Notes under the pieces: model-generated
What the model was told of the DNA's origin: nothing
The model's database searches: none
The model's input: the letters and a program-made list of their open reading frames with translations, nothing else
From: Clostridioides difficile
Lineage (GTDB): Bacteria > Bacillota > Clostridia > Peptostreptococcales > Peptostreptococcaceae
Assembly: GCF_001299635.1 (NCBI RefSeq)
Contig: NZ_JRHN01000044.1
Coordinates: 124,001 to 188,000, forward strand
DNA length: 64,000 bases
Reading direction: 5' to 3'
Position numbers and translations under genes: made by a program
Shown here: piece after piece, positions 36,602 through 44,397 of the stretch
How positions within the stretch are numbered: position 1 is the first letter of the stretch
Layout: every line of letters begins with the position of its first letter

Positions 36602-36670
36602 ATAAATCACCCTTTCCTATAAATATTATAATTCCAAAATTTTTTATTCTTTCACATAAATTTAAATACT

Positions 36671-36941
36671 AAAAAACTCGCCCCCTTTAAACAAAGGGAC
36701 GAGTTATAAATCGCGTTACCACCCTAATTCTATATGTGAATTTAATTCTATCCACATATAACACTCTAATAGTATAACGGTACTAACCGGCACAGCTTAA
36801 TAGAATTTAATCGTTCAGCCTGCAGCTCAAGAGTGATTTTTACCTTTATAAATTCATTGGTTCTCAGCATACCCAATTCTCTGTAAAATTATCTAAAGAT
36901 AATTGTCTCTATCAACGCTTTTAAAAATTTATCTGTGTTTA
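36671..36941 (-). promoter_or_regulatory. T-box riboswitch, isoleucine specificity
   Basis: The T-box sequence AGGGTGGTAACGCG lies at 36712-36725 on the minus strand, followed by a terminator (AACTCG/CGAGTT stem, 36675-36705, then Ts). In stem I the specifier region AAAATCACT presents ATC (36835-36837), an isoleucine codon, which agrees with ileS downstream. Confidence 0.93.
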
Positions 36942-36947
36942 TATGAA

Positions 36948-36976
36948 ATTCTATAACAAATAATTTGAATAGTCAA
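36948..36976 (-). promoter_or_regulatory. Sigma-A promoter of ileS
   Basis: Minus-strand TTGACT (36971-36976), a 17-base spacer and TAGAAT (36948-36953). Confidence 0.75.
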
Positions 36977-37098
36977 TATATTTTTGAAAAATATAATAAT
37001 TTCTATTTTTCTTACATTTTTATCCTATTTTAAATTTTTGTTATAGATTTCTCAAACTTCTACAATAATTTCACCTAAAAATCCAATAAATCATAGCT

Positions 37099-37626
37099 TT
37101 ATTCTAGAGTTGTAGCAGCTTCATCATTACTATAATTATACACTGTTGTTCCTTCAAATGCATTTACACATTTTTCATCTACATCATAAAAAATTTCATC
37201 AACACTTCTTATCTCATCTTCTAATAGTGATTTAAATTTATTTCTAAATATCTTAAATTCTTTAACTAAAGCATCATACTCTTTTCTTATCTCTATAACA
37301 CGATTATTGGCTTGTTCTATAATTTGTCTAGCTTTTAAGTCTGCCTCTTCAACAATTATTTTAGCTTTTTTATTAGCCGCGCTACAAGTGTCTTCTGCTG
37401 CACTTTGAGCAGTTATTAGAGTAGCTTTTAATGTCTCTTCAATATTTTCATACTTGTTTACTTGGTCTTGATATAATCCTAATTTTTCTTTAAGAGCTGT
37501 ATTTTCTCTACATAGAGATTCATAATCTTCTTTAATGATGTCTAAAAATTCATCAACCTCTTCATCTCTATACCCTCTTAAACCTTTTTTAAACTCTTTA
37601 TTTTCTATCTCAATTGGAGTTAGCAT
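37099..37626 (-). CDS. divIVA: DivIVA family cell division/polarity protein
   Basis: DivIVA binds negatively curved membrane at poles and septa. The N-terminal membrane-binding domain (LTPIEIENKEFKKGLRGYRDEEVDEFLDII, residues 2-31) is followed by a coiled-coil to about 150 and a short acidic tail. The 175-residue length fits. It follows ylmH by 34 bases in the conserved yggS-sepF-ylmG-ylmH-divIVA order and precedes ileS, as in Bacillus. Confidence 0.95.
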   Translation of the reverse strand: MLTPIEIENKEFKKGLRGYRDEEVDEFLDIIKEDYESLCRENTALKEKLGLYQDQVNKYENIEETLKATLITAQSAAEDTCSAANKKAKIIVEEADLKARQIIEQANNRVIEIRKEYDALVKEFKIFRNKFKSLLEDEIRSVDEIFYDVDEKCVNAFEGTTVYNYSNDEAATTLE

Positions 37627-37660
37627 TACATTTCCTCCCAGCTATAATTTAAATTAGTCC

Positions 37661-38446
37661 TTATACAATTAATCTTGCTTGAACTTTTATTTTACCTTTT
37701 TTAGTAATATCTCCTATTTGTGTTACATTAGCTCTTCCTTTGCCTCTAACAGAAATCAAATCATCATTTTTAACTATTTTAGAGGTTGAAGTTATCTTTT
37801 CATAATTGACATGGACTTTTTCTCCATTTATGTATTTTGCACTATCTTGTCTAGATATATTGTAAAGACCACTTATGACACAATCTAACCTATCTGAAGA
37901 TACTGTAAATGATACTTCCTTATATTTTGAAGAACTATTAACAATGTTTTCTCTGGAAATTTCCTTTACAATTACATTATTTCTCGAAACTTTCTCCAAA
38001 TTCACGATTATAAAATCGCAAATATCACTACTTACAATTACTTGACAAAAGCTATCATGTATAATTATATCTCCAATTTTTTCTCTTTTTATACCTAGAC
38101 TCATAATTGCACCTAAATAATCTTTATGAGATATATTCTTAAATTTGAAATTCCCTTCTATCTGTAAAAATCTAAGAGTATCTTCTATATCCTCATATTC
38201 CATGTAAAATGGATAAATAAATACAGTGCTTCTTTCAGCTTGTTCATAACCTCCATCCACACTGTATTTTATTTCATTTGTAGAATTTAATATCGCTACA
38301 GCATTTTTCACTTCATATGGATTAAGAAACTCAGTAAACTTAACATCATAGTTTTTTATACAACTATTAGCCTTGTCTATTACTTTAAACATTTTATTTT
38401 TCAAGTCTATATCCTTTATGTGATTTGTTAATTTTAATTTATCCAT
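37661..38446 (-). CDS. ylmH: YlmH family S4-domain RNA-binding protein
   Basis: The protein of 261 residues has an N-terminal YlmH domain and a C-terminal S4 domain (about 180-245, SSDRLDCVISGLYNISRQ). YlmH binds ribosomes and has been reported to act in ribosome-associated quality control like RqcP in Bacillus. This makes the presence of rqcH elsewhere in the window relevant. AAGGTGA precedes the ATG, and the gene follows ylmG by nine bases. Confidence 0.92.
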   Translation of the reverse strand: MDKLKLTNHIKDIDLKNKMFKVIDKANSCIKNYDVKFTEFLNPYEVKNAVAILNSTNEIKYSVDGGYEQAERSTVFIYPFYMEYEDIEDTLRFLQIEGNFKFKNISHKDYLGAIMSLGIKREKIGDIIIHDSFCQVIVSSDICDFIIVNLEKVSRNNVIVKEISRENIVNSSSKYKEVSFTVSSDRLDCVISGLYNISRQDSAKYINGEKVHVNYEKITSTSKIVKNDDLISVRGKGRANVTQIGDITKKGKIKVQARLIV

Positions 38447-38455
38447 TCTATCACC

Positions 38456-38713
38456 TTAGAATATAACCAATACTAATTGTCTTAGGAACATCAATAATAC
38501 TATTGCAATTAAAGGAGAAAAATCTATAGGTCCGTTTGTGTATCTGTACATTATTGACCTTATTGGTCCTTCTATTGGCTCTGTAAGATTTTCTAAAATC
38601 TCGAAAATTTTGCTTTGTCTTCCATTTGGAAACCAAGTCATCAAGCTTTTTATAACTATCATCCATGCTATTATATCCAAAAGATAATAAAGTGCAATTC
38701 TTATTGTTCCCAT
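38456..38713 (-). CDS. ylmG: YggT/YlmG family membrane protein
   Basis: This protein of 85 residues has two hydrophobic segments (near 5-25 and 62-82) and the family motif NLTEPIEGPIR. YggT proteins are linked to division-site and osmotic functions but their mechanism is not known. It sits between sepF and ylmH, the conserved place. The other long frame here (38451-38666) is a shadow. Confidence 0.92.
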   Translation of the reverse strand: MGTIRIALYYLLDIIAWMIVIKSLMTWFPNGRQSKIFEILENLTEPIEGPIRSIMYRYTNGPIDFSPLIAIVLLMFLRQLVLVIF

Positions 38714-38731
38714 ATATTAACCGCCTTTTTA

Positions 38732-39190
38732 CTATTTATTTTGCCAAGGGAAGAATGCTTTACTTTCTAATTCTTTTTTCATATTTGCATCTATATCCAC
38801 ATTGTTAGGAGCTAGTATAAATATTGATTTAGAAACCTTTTGTATACTTCCATCTAAAACATAAACTGCTCCATTCATAAAGTTAAATATAGATTTACGA
38901 ACTTCAGAATTAGTCAACCCTTCCAAATTCACTATAACTGCCCTTCTTTGTTTTAGATGGTCTGCTATAGTTGCAGCTTCATCATAAACTTTAGGTTCAA
39001 CTATTACAACTTTCATTTGACTTGTTGTATGTAAATTTACAATTTTATTTGCTTTTGCAGTACTAAATCCACTATTTATTTCTTCTTCTTGAACTATATC
39101 GTCCATACCACCTTCATATTCTTCTTCAATGTAATCTTCTTCTTCATCAACTATCCAGTTCTTAAATTTAGATATTATTCCATTTGACAT
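38732..39190 (-). CDS. sepF: Cell division protein SepF
   Basis: SepF forms rings that bundle FtsZ filaments and tie them to the membrane. The N-terminal amphipathic segment MSNGIISKFKNWIVDE is the membrane anchor, an acidic linker follows, and the SepF domain covers about 60-145 (VVIVEPKVYDEAATIADHLKQRRAVIVNL). The 152-residue length is normal, and AGGAGG precedes the ATG. Confidence 0.95.
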   Translation of the reverse strand: MSNGIISKFKNWIVDEEEDYIEEEYEGGMDDIVQEEEINSGFSTAKANKIVNLHTTSQMKVVIVEPKVYDEAATIADHLKQRRAVIVNLEGLTNSEVRKSIFNFMNGAVYVLDGSIQKVSKSIFILAPNNVDIDANMKKELESKAFFPWQNK

Positions 39191-39229
39191 TATTAACTTC
39201 CTCCTTAGAATTTATTCAAATTTGAGTAA

Positions 39230-39934
39230 TTATTTTTTATTGTAGTTTCTTTCTCCAAAGATTGATGTTCCAACCCTAACAATGGTAGCCCCTTCCTCTA
39301 TAGCAATCTCATAATCATGACTCATTCCCATTGACAAAGCATCCATTTCTACATTAGGTATATTTAGCTCTTTTATTTGTGTTGATAAATCTTTAAGACC
39401 TTTGAATACACCTCTTATTTCATTTTCATCTTCTATAAAAGGTGCCATTGTCATTAGACCTTTTATCTTTATATTTTTATATTTTTCTGACACTTCTTTG
39501 ACAAAATCTATAACTTCATCTTTATCAAGTCCATGCTTAGATTCTTCTTTAGATATATTCACTTGTATTAAGCAATCTATCTCTCTATTTATTTGCTCTG
39601 CACGTTTTTGAATCTCTTCACATAATGCAATTCTATCTAAAGAATGTATCATACAAACTTTATCTATTATGTACTTAACTTTATTCGTTTGCAAAGTTCC
39701 TATCAAGTGCCAGTTTAATTTGTCACCTATAATATCATACTTTCTAGCCAATTCTTGTGGTTTATTTTCACCAACAGAAGTAATTCCTTCATTCATTGCC
39801 TCATTAACTAAATCCACATCCACAGTTTTTGTGACTGCTAAAAGGGTTATTTCTTCGCTATCTCGATTTACCTTTTTTGCAGCCTTTTCAATTTTACTTC
39901 TTATTTCAGATAAATTATCTTTAATAGAACCCAT
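39230..39934 (-). CDS. YggS/PLPBP family pyridoxal phosphate homeostasis protein
   Basis: The single-domain PLP protein buffers cofactor supply and is not known to catalyse a reaction. The PLP lysine is in LLAVTKTVD near residue 34, and HLIGTLQTNK near 77 and GLMTMAP near 160 are conserved. I take the ATG at 39934 (234 residues, MGSIKDNL), with AGGTGA five bases upstream, rather than the GTG at 39943 inside that site. The gene corresponds to ylmE of Bacillus. Confidence 0.93.
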   Translation of the reverse strand: MGSIKDNLSEIRSKIEKAAKKVNRDSEEITLLAVTKTVDVDLVNEAMNEGITSVGENKPQELARKYDIIGDKLNWHLIGTLQTNKVKYIIDKVCMIHSLDRIALCEEIQKRAEQINREIDCLIQVNISKEESKHGLDKDEVIDFVKEVSEKYKNIKIKGLMTMAPFIEDENEIRGVFKGLKDLSTQIKELNIPNVEMDALSMGMSHDYEIAIEEGATIVRVGTSIFGERNYNKK

Positions 39935-39943
39935 TACTATCAC

Positions 39944-40579
39944 CTACTTTATCCTTATATTTGTGTTTATACAATTAGGTCTTAAAATTATTTTGTCATA
40001 TAGATTAACACTTGTCACCCCATTTATGTCATTTTTATAATAATCCACAAATACAGAAGATTCATTTTCATAAGTTATTCCTTCTAATATGACAAATTTT
40101 ACACTTTGTGATTGTTCATCAATTACATATACACCACGTTTATTGTCTTTTGTTTTTATAGAAGTTTTAGGTATTTTTAAACACTCCATCTGATTATATA
40201 TTATATCAAATTCTTCGACACTTGTATCCTGATTTGAAACAATTTGGTTACTTATTTTTAATTTTAGCATTATTTTATTATTATTTTTATATATTTTGTA
40301 AACTTTTGCATCTATTTTTTGCTCACGATATTCAATTGCTACATTTTGATTTTTTTCAAAGTTCTTAGAATCTTCTTTACTTATGTATGCTGATAGATAA
40401 TTGCTTTGGTCATTAGCATCTTTTTCTATATTTCCTTCTACATGAATCTTTGCATCAAATTTTTCTACTTTTAATACCAATGTATCTACATTTTTGCTAA
40501 TAATCATTACTAAAACATTAAATACTAAATATATAAGAATACCAAGTATCATCAATCTGGTATATTTAATCTTTTTCAA
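39944..40579 (-). CDS. Membrane-anchored HlyD-like protein of unknown function
   Basis: This 211-residue protein has one N-terminal membrane segment (about 10-28) and an outside domain with beta-rich, HlyD/RND-adaptor-like character, including a hairpin region (EDSKNFEKNQNVAIEYREQKIDAKV is the kind of loop seen in adaptors). No transport partner is next to it. It starts the yggS-sepF-ylmG-ylmH-divIVA run and ends nine bases before yggS, which suggests a link with division or the envelope. Confidence 0.7.
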   Translation of the reverse strand: MKKIKYTRLMILGILIYLVFNVLVMIISKNVDTLVLKVEKFDAKIHVEGNIEKDANDQSNYLSAYISKEDSKNFEKNQNVAIEYREQKIDAKVYKIYKNNNKIMLKLKISNQIVSNQDTSVEEFDIIYNQMECLKIPKTSIKTKDNKRGVYVIDEQSQSVKFVILEGITYENESSVFVDYYKNDINGVTSVNLYDKIILRPNCINTNIRIK

Positions 40580-40959
40580 AAACTCTCCCCCTATAAAATT
40601 TCTATCATTATAAGTACTTCTTCTAAAAAATGTTTATTCCTTTTTTATAGACTAATATTTTATGTATTAATAATTGTTTTTTTCATATTAAATTTATTTT
40701 TTATCAATCTTCCTATACAAGACTGTATTATTTATATATAATTATATTATAAAGTATAAGTTTAATTTACATTTTACATCTCAAACTTACTTTATATTCT
40801 TTTATAGTTATTTTTATTTTTAGATGCAATATAAAACCAATTAAAATTTAAAATGACTTTTGTTTTGTTGATATTAATTCATTTAGGCATTCATGCATTA
40901 GGATAACGTTATCACAACAAAGGTTTATGTCCTAAAAAAAATACAAGGAGGATTTTCTT
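40580..40959. other. Divergent intergenic region
   Basis: About 380 AT-rich bases between divergent genes. Apart from the cre-like palindrome at 40901-40914 I see no gene or strong hairpin. No clear -35/-10 pair is visible for the PTS-type gene. Confidence 0.35.
40901..40914. promoter_or_regulatory. cre-like palindrome upstream of the PTS IIC-type gene
   Basis: GGATAACGTTATCA contains the perfect palindrome GATAACGTTATC. It fits the CcpA consensus TGWNANCGNTNWCA in all but one position. It lies about 46 bases before the start codon, so catabolite repression is plausible. Confidence 0.5.
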
Positions 40960-42000
40960 ATGTCAGAAATTTTATTAGGAACAGGTTTACTTTTATTGGT
41001 TCTATGTTGTTTCACAATTTTTAGTTACAAAGCTCCATATGGTATGAAAGCTATGGGAGCCTTAGCAAATGCTGCATGTGCTACTTTTTTAGTAGAGGCA
41101 TTCAACCTTTCTTTACTTGGTGATGTTCTAGGTATGGAATTTTTTAGAAGTGTTGGTGCTGCTAATGGTAGTCTTGGTGGAGTTGCTGCTGCTATACTTG
41201 TACCTTTAGCTTTAGGAGTATCCCCAGTTTATGCAGTTTTAATAGGATTATCATGTTTAGATTTCTCTATATTATCTGGATTCGTTGCTGGATACTTTGT
41301 TTCTTTCTTAATTAAGTTTATAGAGAAAAAAGTACCACCTGGAGTAGATTTAGTAGTTGTAATACTTTTATGTGCTCCACTATCTCGTTTTATAGCATCA
41401 AATGTAGACCCATTAGTTAATAGTACACTATTACAAATTGGACAAGTTCTAATAGAGGCTACTAATATTAGCCCTATAATAATGGGAATTATATTAGGAG
41501 GTCTGATAACAGTGGTTGGAACATCCCCACTTAGTTCAATGGCTCTTACATCTATAATCGGTCTTACTGGTCTTCCTATGGCAATAGGAGCATTAGGAGC
41601 TTTTGGTTCAGCTTTTATGAACTCAACACTATTCGCAAGATTAAAGTTAGGTTCTAAAAAAGATATTATATCTGTTGCTATTGAACCCCTGACTCAATCA
41701 GACATAATTTCAGCTAATCCAATACCAATATATTCTACTAATTTCTTTGGAGGAGCTTTTTCTGGTATCATTGTAGCTTTGATGGGTCTTGTAAACATGA
41801 CACCAGGTACAGCTACACCTGTGGCTGGATTTGCTATAATGTTTGCCTATAATCCAGTTAATCAGGTTCTTATAACAGCTGGGCTATGTGCTTTATTTAA
41901 TGTAATTGCAGGATTTGTAGGCTCAAAAATATTCAGTACCTTTAAAGTTCTTACTGCTGACAAAATACGTGGTACTGATGTAGAAGAAGAAATTGCTTAA
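40960..42000 (+). CDS. PTS IIC-like membrane protein (PfoR/PTS_EIIC_2 family)
   Basis: The 346-residue protein is almost wholly hydrophobic, with about ten membrane segments and Gly-rich motifs such as GAANGSLGGVAAAI near 66-79 and GTSPLSSMAL near 195. It matches the EIIC_2 family that includes PfoR of Clostridium perfringens. No IIA or IIB gene is nearby, so it is either an orphan permease that borrows other PTS parts or a sensor. AAGGAGG precedes the ATG. Confidence 0.75.
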   Translation: MSEILLGTGLLLLVLCCFTIFSYKAPYGMKAMGALANAACATFLVEAFNLSLLGDVLGMEFFRSVGAANGSLGGVAAAILVPLALGVSPVYAVLIGLSCLDFSILSGFVAGYFVSFLIKFIEKKVPPGVDLVVVILLCAPLSRFIASNVDPLVNSTLLQIGQVLIEATNISPIIMGIILGGLITVVGTSPLSSMALTSIIGLTGLPMAIGALGAFGSAFMNSTLFARLKLGSKKDIISVAIEPLTQSDIISANPIPIYSTNFFGGAFSGIIVALMGLVNMTPGTATPVAGFAIMFAYNPVNQVLITAGLCALFNVIAGFVGSKIFSTFKVLTADKIRGTDVEEEIA

Positions 42001-42455
42001 ATTTATAAGATTTATAAATTTATATTTTAAGTCAATATTTTAAATAGTAGAGTTTTATATTGTAGCAATTTTATTTATTGCAAGCGTTTTATTTTTTATT
42101 TATATTTATAATTATTATGTGTGTTGAATATTTAGATAAATTTTTATTTTTTAACTTTTTTATTTTTTAACTTTTTTATTTTTTAATTTAGTTTTTTATT
42201 TAGTTGATATACCAAACATCAAAAATTAGTATAATTACTATTAGATAACATAACTTTTAAAATACATAAAAAATTTTATATTAATTAGATAGTATTAAAA
42301 TAAAGCGATATATGACCATTTTACTAGGTTATATATCGCTTTATTATTATCATAATTTTAATAAATAATTTTTAGAATTATTGTTTTAATTATAATTTTT
42401 TAATATATGAATATCTTTAATTCAGTTTTATAAATATTACTATCTGTAAACATAC
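42001..42455. other. Convergent intergenic region with T-rich tandem repeat
   Basis: This 455-base gap holds two full and one partial copies of the 16-base unit ATTTTTTAACTTTTTT (42146-42186) and the terminator at 42301-42343. Otherwise it is featureless AT-rich DNA. Confidence 0.5.
42301..42343. terminator. Bidirectional terminator between the PTS-type gene and UPF0210 gene
   Basis: A 17-bp stem with one G-U pair (42301-42317 with 42327-42343) and a nine-base loop lies between converging genes. Confidence 0.8.
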
Positions 42456-43811
42456 TTAGTTTTTAAATGAATGTATAGGAGCTGGAATTCTTCCTCCTCT
42501 TTGAGTAAATAACTCAGACGAATTTGTATTTATAGGCATTACTGGTGCTCGCCCTAAAAGACCACCAAATTCCACCATATCACCTACGTCACATCCTGGA
42601 GCTGGTATAATTCTAACTGCTGTAGTTTTATTATTAATCATACCTATTGCTGCCTCATCAGCTATCATAGCTCCCAGTGTACCTGCTGTAGTACTTCCTG
42701 GAACAGCTATCATATCAAGACCTACAGAACAAATAGCAGTCATTGCTTCAAGCTTATCTATACTCAAAGCACCTTTGATAACAGCATCAATCATACCCGC
42801 ATCTTCTGATACTGGTATAAATGCACCACTTAGACCTCCAACATGTGAGCACGCCATGACTCCACCTTTTTTAACAGCATCATTTAAAAGAGCCAACGCT
42901 GCTGTAGTACCATGAGTACCAACAACTTCAAGACCCATTTCTTCTAATATATTTGCCACTGAGTCTCCAATGGCTGGTGTAGGTGCTAATGATAGGTCTA
43001 TTATTCCAAATGGTACATCCAGTCTACTAGAAGCTTCTTTTGCTACCAATTGTCCAACTCTTGTAATTTTAAAGGCAGTCTTCTTAACTGTCTCTGCTAC
43101 AACATCAAATGGCTCTCCTTTTACCTTTTCTAAGGCTCTTTTAACAACCCCAGGACCACTTACACCGACATTTATTATTCTATCAGCTTCACCAACACCA
43201 TGGAAAGCTCCTGCCATAAATGGATTATCTTCAACTGCGTTACAGAATACTACTAGTTTTGCACAACCAAATCCCTTTGCATCTTTCGTTAATTCTGCAG
43301 TTTCTTTTATAATTTCTCCCATTTCTTTTACTGCATCCATATTTATACCACATCTTGTAGAACCTACATTTACTGAAGCACATACCTTGTTTGTACTTGC
43401 CAAGGCTTTTGGAATTGATTTAATTAATATCTTATCACCCTTTGTATACCCTTTTTGAACCAATGCTGAGAATCCACCTATAAAATCTATACCTAAATCC
43501 TCCGCAGCTTTATCTAATGTCTGTGCAAACTTTACATAGTCACTTTCATCTGTTGCACCTGCAATAATAGATATTGGAGTTACTGATACTCTCTTATTTA
43601 CAATTGGAATACCATATTCACGCTCTATATCTTTTCCAACTTTTACTAAATCTTTAGCAGAATTCATAATCTTGTTATATATTTTCTCTCTAGCCTTATC
43701 TCCATCAGGGTCTATACAATCTAATAAAGAAATCCCCATAGTTATAGTTCTTATATCTAATTGTTCTTCATCTATCATTTTGATTGTCTCAAGTATATTT
43801 CCTACATTCAC
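42456..43811 (-). CDS. UPF0210 (PFL/DUF711) family protein
   Basis: This 451-residue cytoplasmic protein belongs to the UPF0210 family, whose structure resembles pyruvate-formate lyase-like barrels but whose function is unknown. I choose the GTG at 43811 ([16 protein letters not shown]). It has GGAGGTGA nine bases upstream and matches the usual N-terminus; a GTG at 43820 lies within that site. The motif [15 protein letters not shown] near residue 18 is characteristic. The conserved partner is the ACT protein just upstream. Confidence 0.92.
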   Translation of the reverse strand: MNVGNILETIKMIDEEQLDIRTITMGISLLDCIDPDGDKAREKIYNKIMNSAKDLVKVGKDIEREYGIPIVNKRVSVTPISIIAGATDESDYVKFAQTLDKAAEDLGIDFIGGFSALVQKGYTKGDKILIKSIPKALASTNKVCASVNVGSTRCGINMDAVKEMGEIIKETAELTKDAKGFGCAKLVVFCNAVEDNPFMAGAFHGVGEADRIINVGVSGPGVVKRALEKVKGEPFDVVAETVKKTAFKITRVGQLVAKEASSRLDVPFGIIDLSLAPTPAIGDSVANILEEMGLEVVGTHGTTAALALLNDAVKKGGVMACSHVGGLSGAFIPVSEDAGMIDAVIKGALSIDKLEAMTAICSVGLDMIAVPGSTTAGTLGAMIADEAAIGMINNKTTAVRIIPAPGCDVGDMVEFGGLLGRAPVMPINTNSSELFTQRGGRIPAPIHSFKN

Positions 43812-43837
43812 TATTATCACCTCCCTATTACTGTTTT

Positions 43838-44107
43838 TTACAGATTATGCATTGAGTTAAATATTTCTTCTCTTTGAATTTTTACATCTACTGATAATTC
43901 TTTTCCTCTTTTTATTAAGTCTTCAACCGTTTGCTCAAAAGAGTTTAATGCTTTCTCTAAATCAACTATCATAATCATTGTAAAATACTCTTGTAATATC
44001 TTTTGTGAAATATCTACTATGTTAATATTTTGCTTGAATAACTCATCACTGATTCCTGCTACTATACCTGGTTTGTCCTTCCCAATTACTGTTAAAATTG
44101 CTCTCAT
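43838..44107 (-). CDS. ACT domain protein (UPF0237)
   Basis: The protein is 89 residues and consists of one ACT domain ([24 protein letters not shown], 1-24), a small-molecule-binding fold. UPF0237 and UPF0210 genes are paired in many bacteria, implying that the ACT protein regulates its partner, perhaps by amino acid binding. They are 26 bases apart here and share two tandem promoters. Confidence 0.92.
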   Translation of the reverse strand: MRAILTVIGKDKPGIVAGISDELFKQNINIVDISQKILQEYFTMIMIVDLEKALNSFEQTVEDLIKRGKELSVDVKIQREEIFNSMHNL

Positions 44108-44222
44108 GATAATATCCTCCCTTATTTTTTTATAAATCTTACATTTTTACAAATTGAACCTTTTATTAGCATATATTTCATTTATTTGTTAGTAAATCAC
44201 TTTTTATGTATATATTTAATAT

Positions 44223-44251
44223 ATTTTAATACCTATACCTTCATTTGTCAA
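44223..44251 (-). promoter_or_regulatory. Proximal promoter of the ACT-UPF0210 operon
   Basis: Minus-strand TTGACA (44246-44251), a 17-base spacer and TAAAAT (44223-44228). Confidence 0.65.
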
Positions 44252-44263
44252 TTTTTTTTCAAT

Positions 44264-44292
44264 ATTCTATTATTTTTATACTATTTAGTCAA
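44264..44292 (-). promoter_or_regulatory. Distal promoter of the ACT-UPF0210 operon
   Basis: Minus-strand TTGACT (44287-44292), a 17-base spacer and TAGAAT (44264-44269). Confidence 0.6.
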
Positions 44293-44345
44293 ATTATATG
44301 TATTGTACATTTTATTGATAACAATATATAGTTTTCATAATAATG

Positions 44346-44390
44346 AAAGGTATCACTTAACAAACTCATAATTTGATAAGCAATACCTTT
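44346..44390 (-). terminator. Stem-loop after the surface-protein operon
   Basis: AAAGGTAT pairs with ATACCTTT, with further pairing (CTTA/TAAG) inside. It lies just past the last paralog stop. The T-run is weak. Confidence 0.5.
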
Positions 44391-44397
44391 CTAAAAA

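Noticed and set aside
38451-38666. 71-codon minus-strand frame overlapping ylmG
   Set aside because: It is another frame of ylmG, which has the family motif and the ribosome site.
42146-42186. T-rich direct repeats as a CRISPR or regulatory array
   Set aside because: There are only two and a half low-complexity 16-base units with no spacers; simple slippage explains them.
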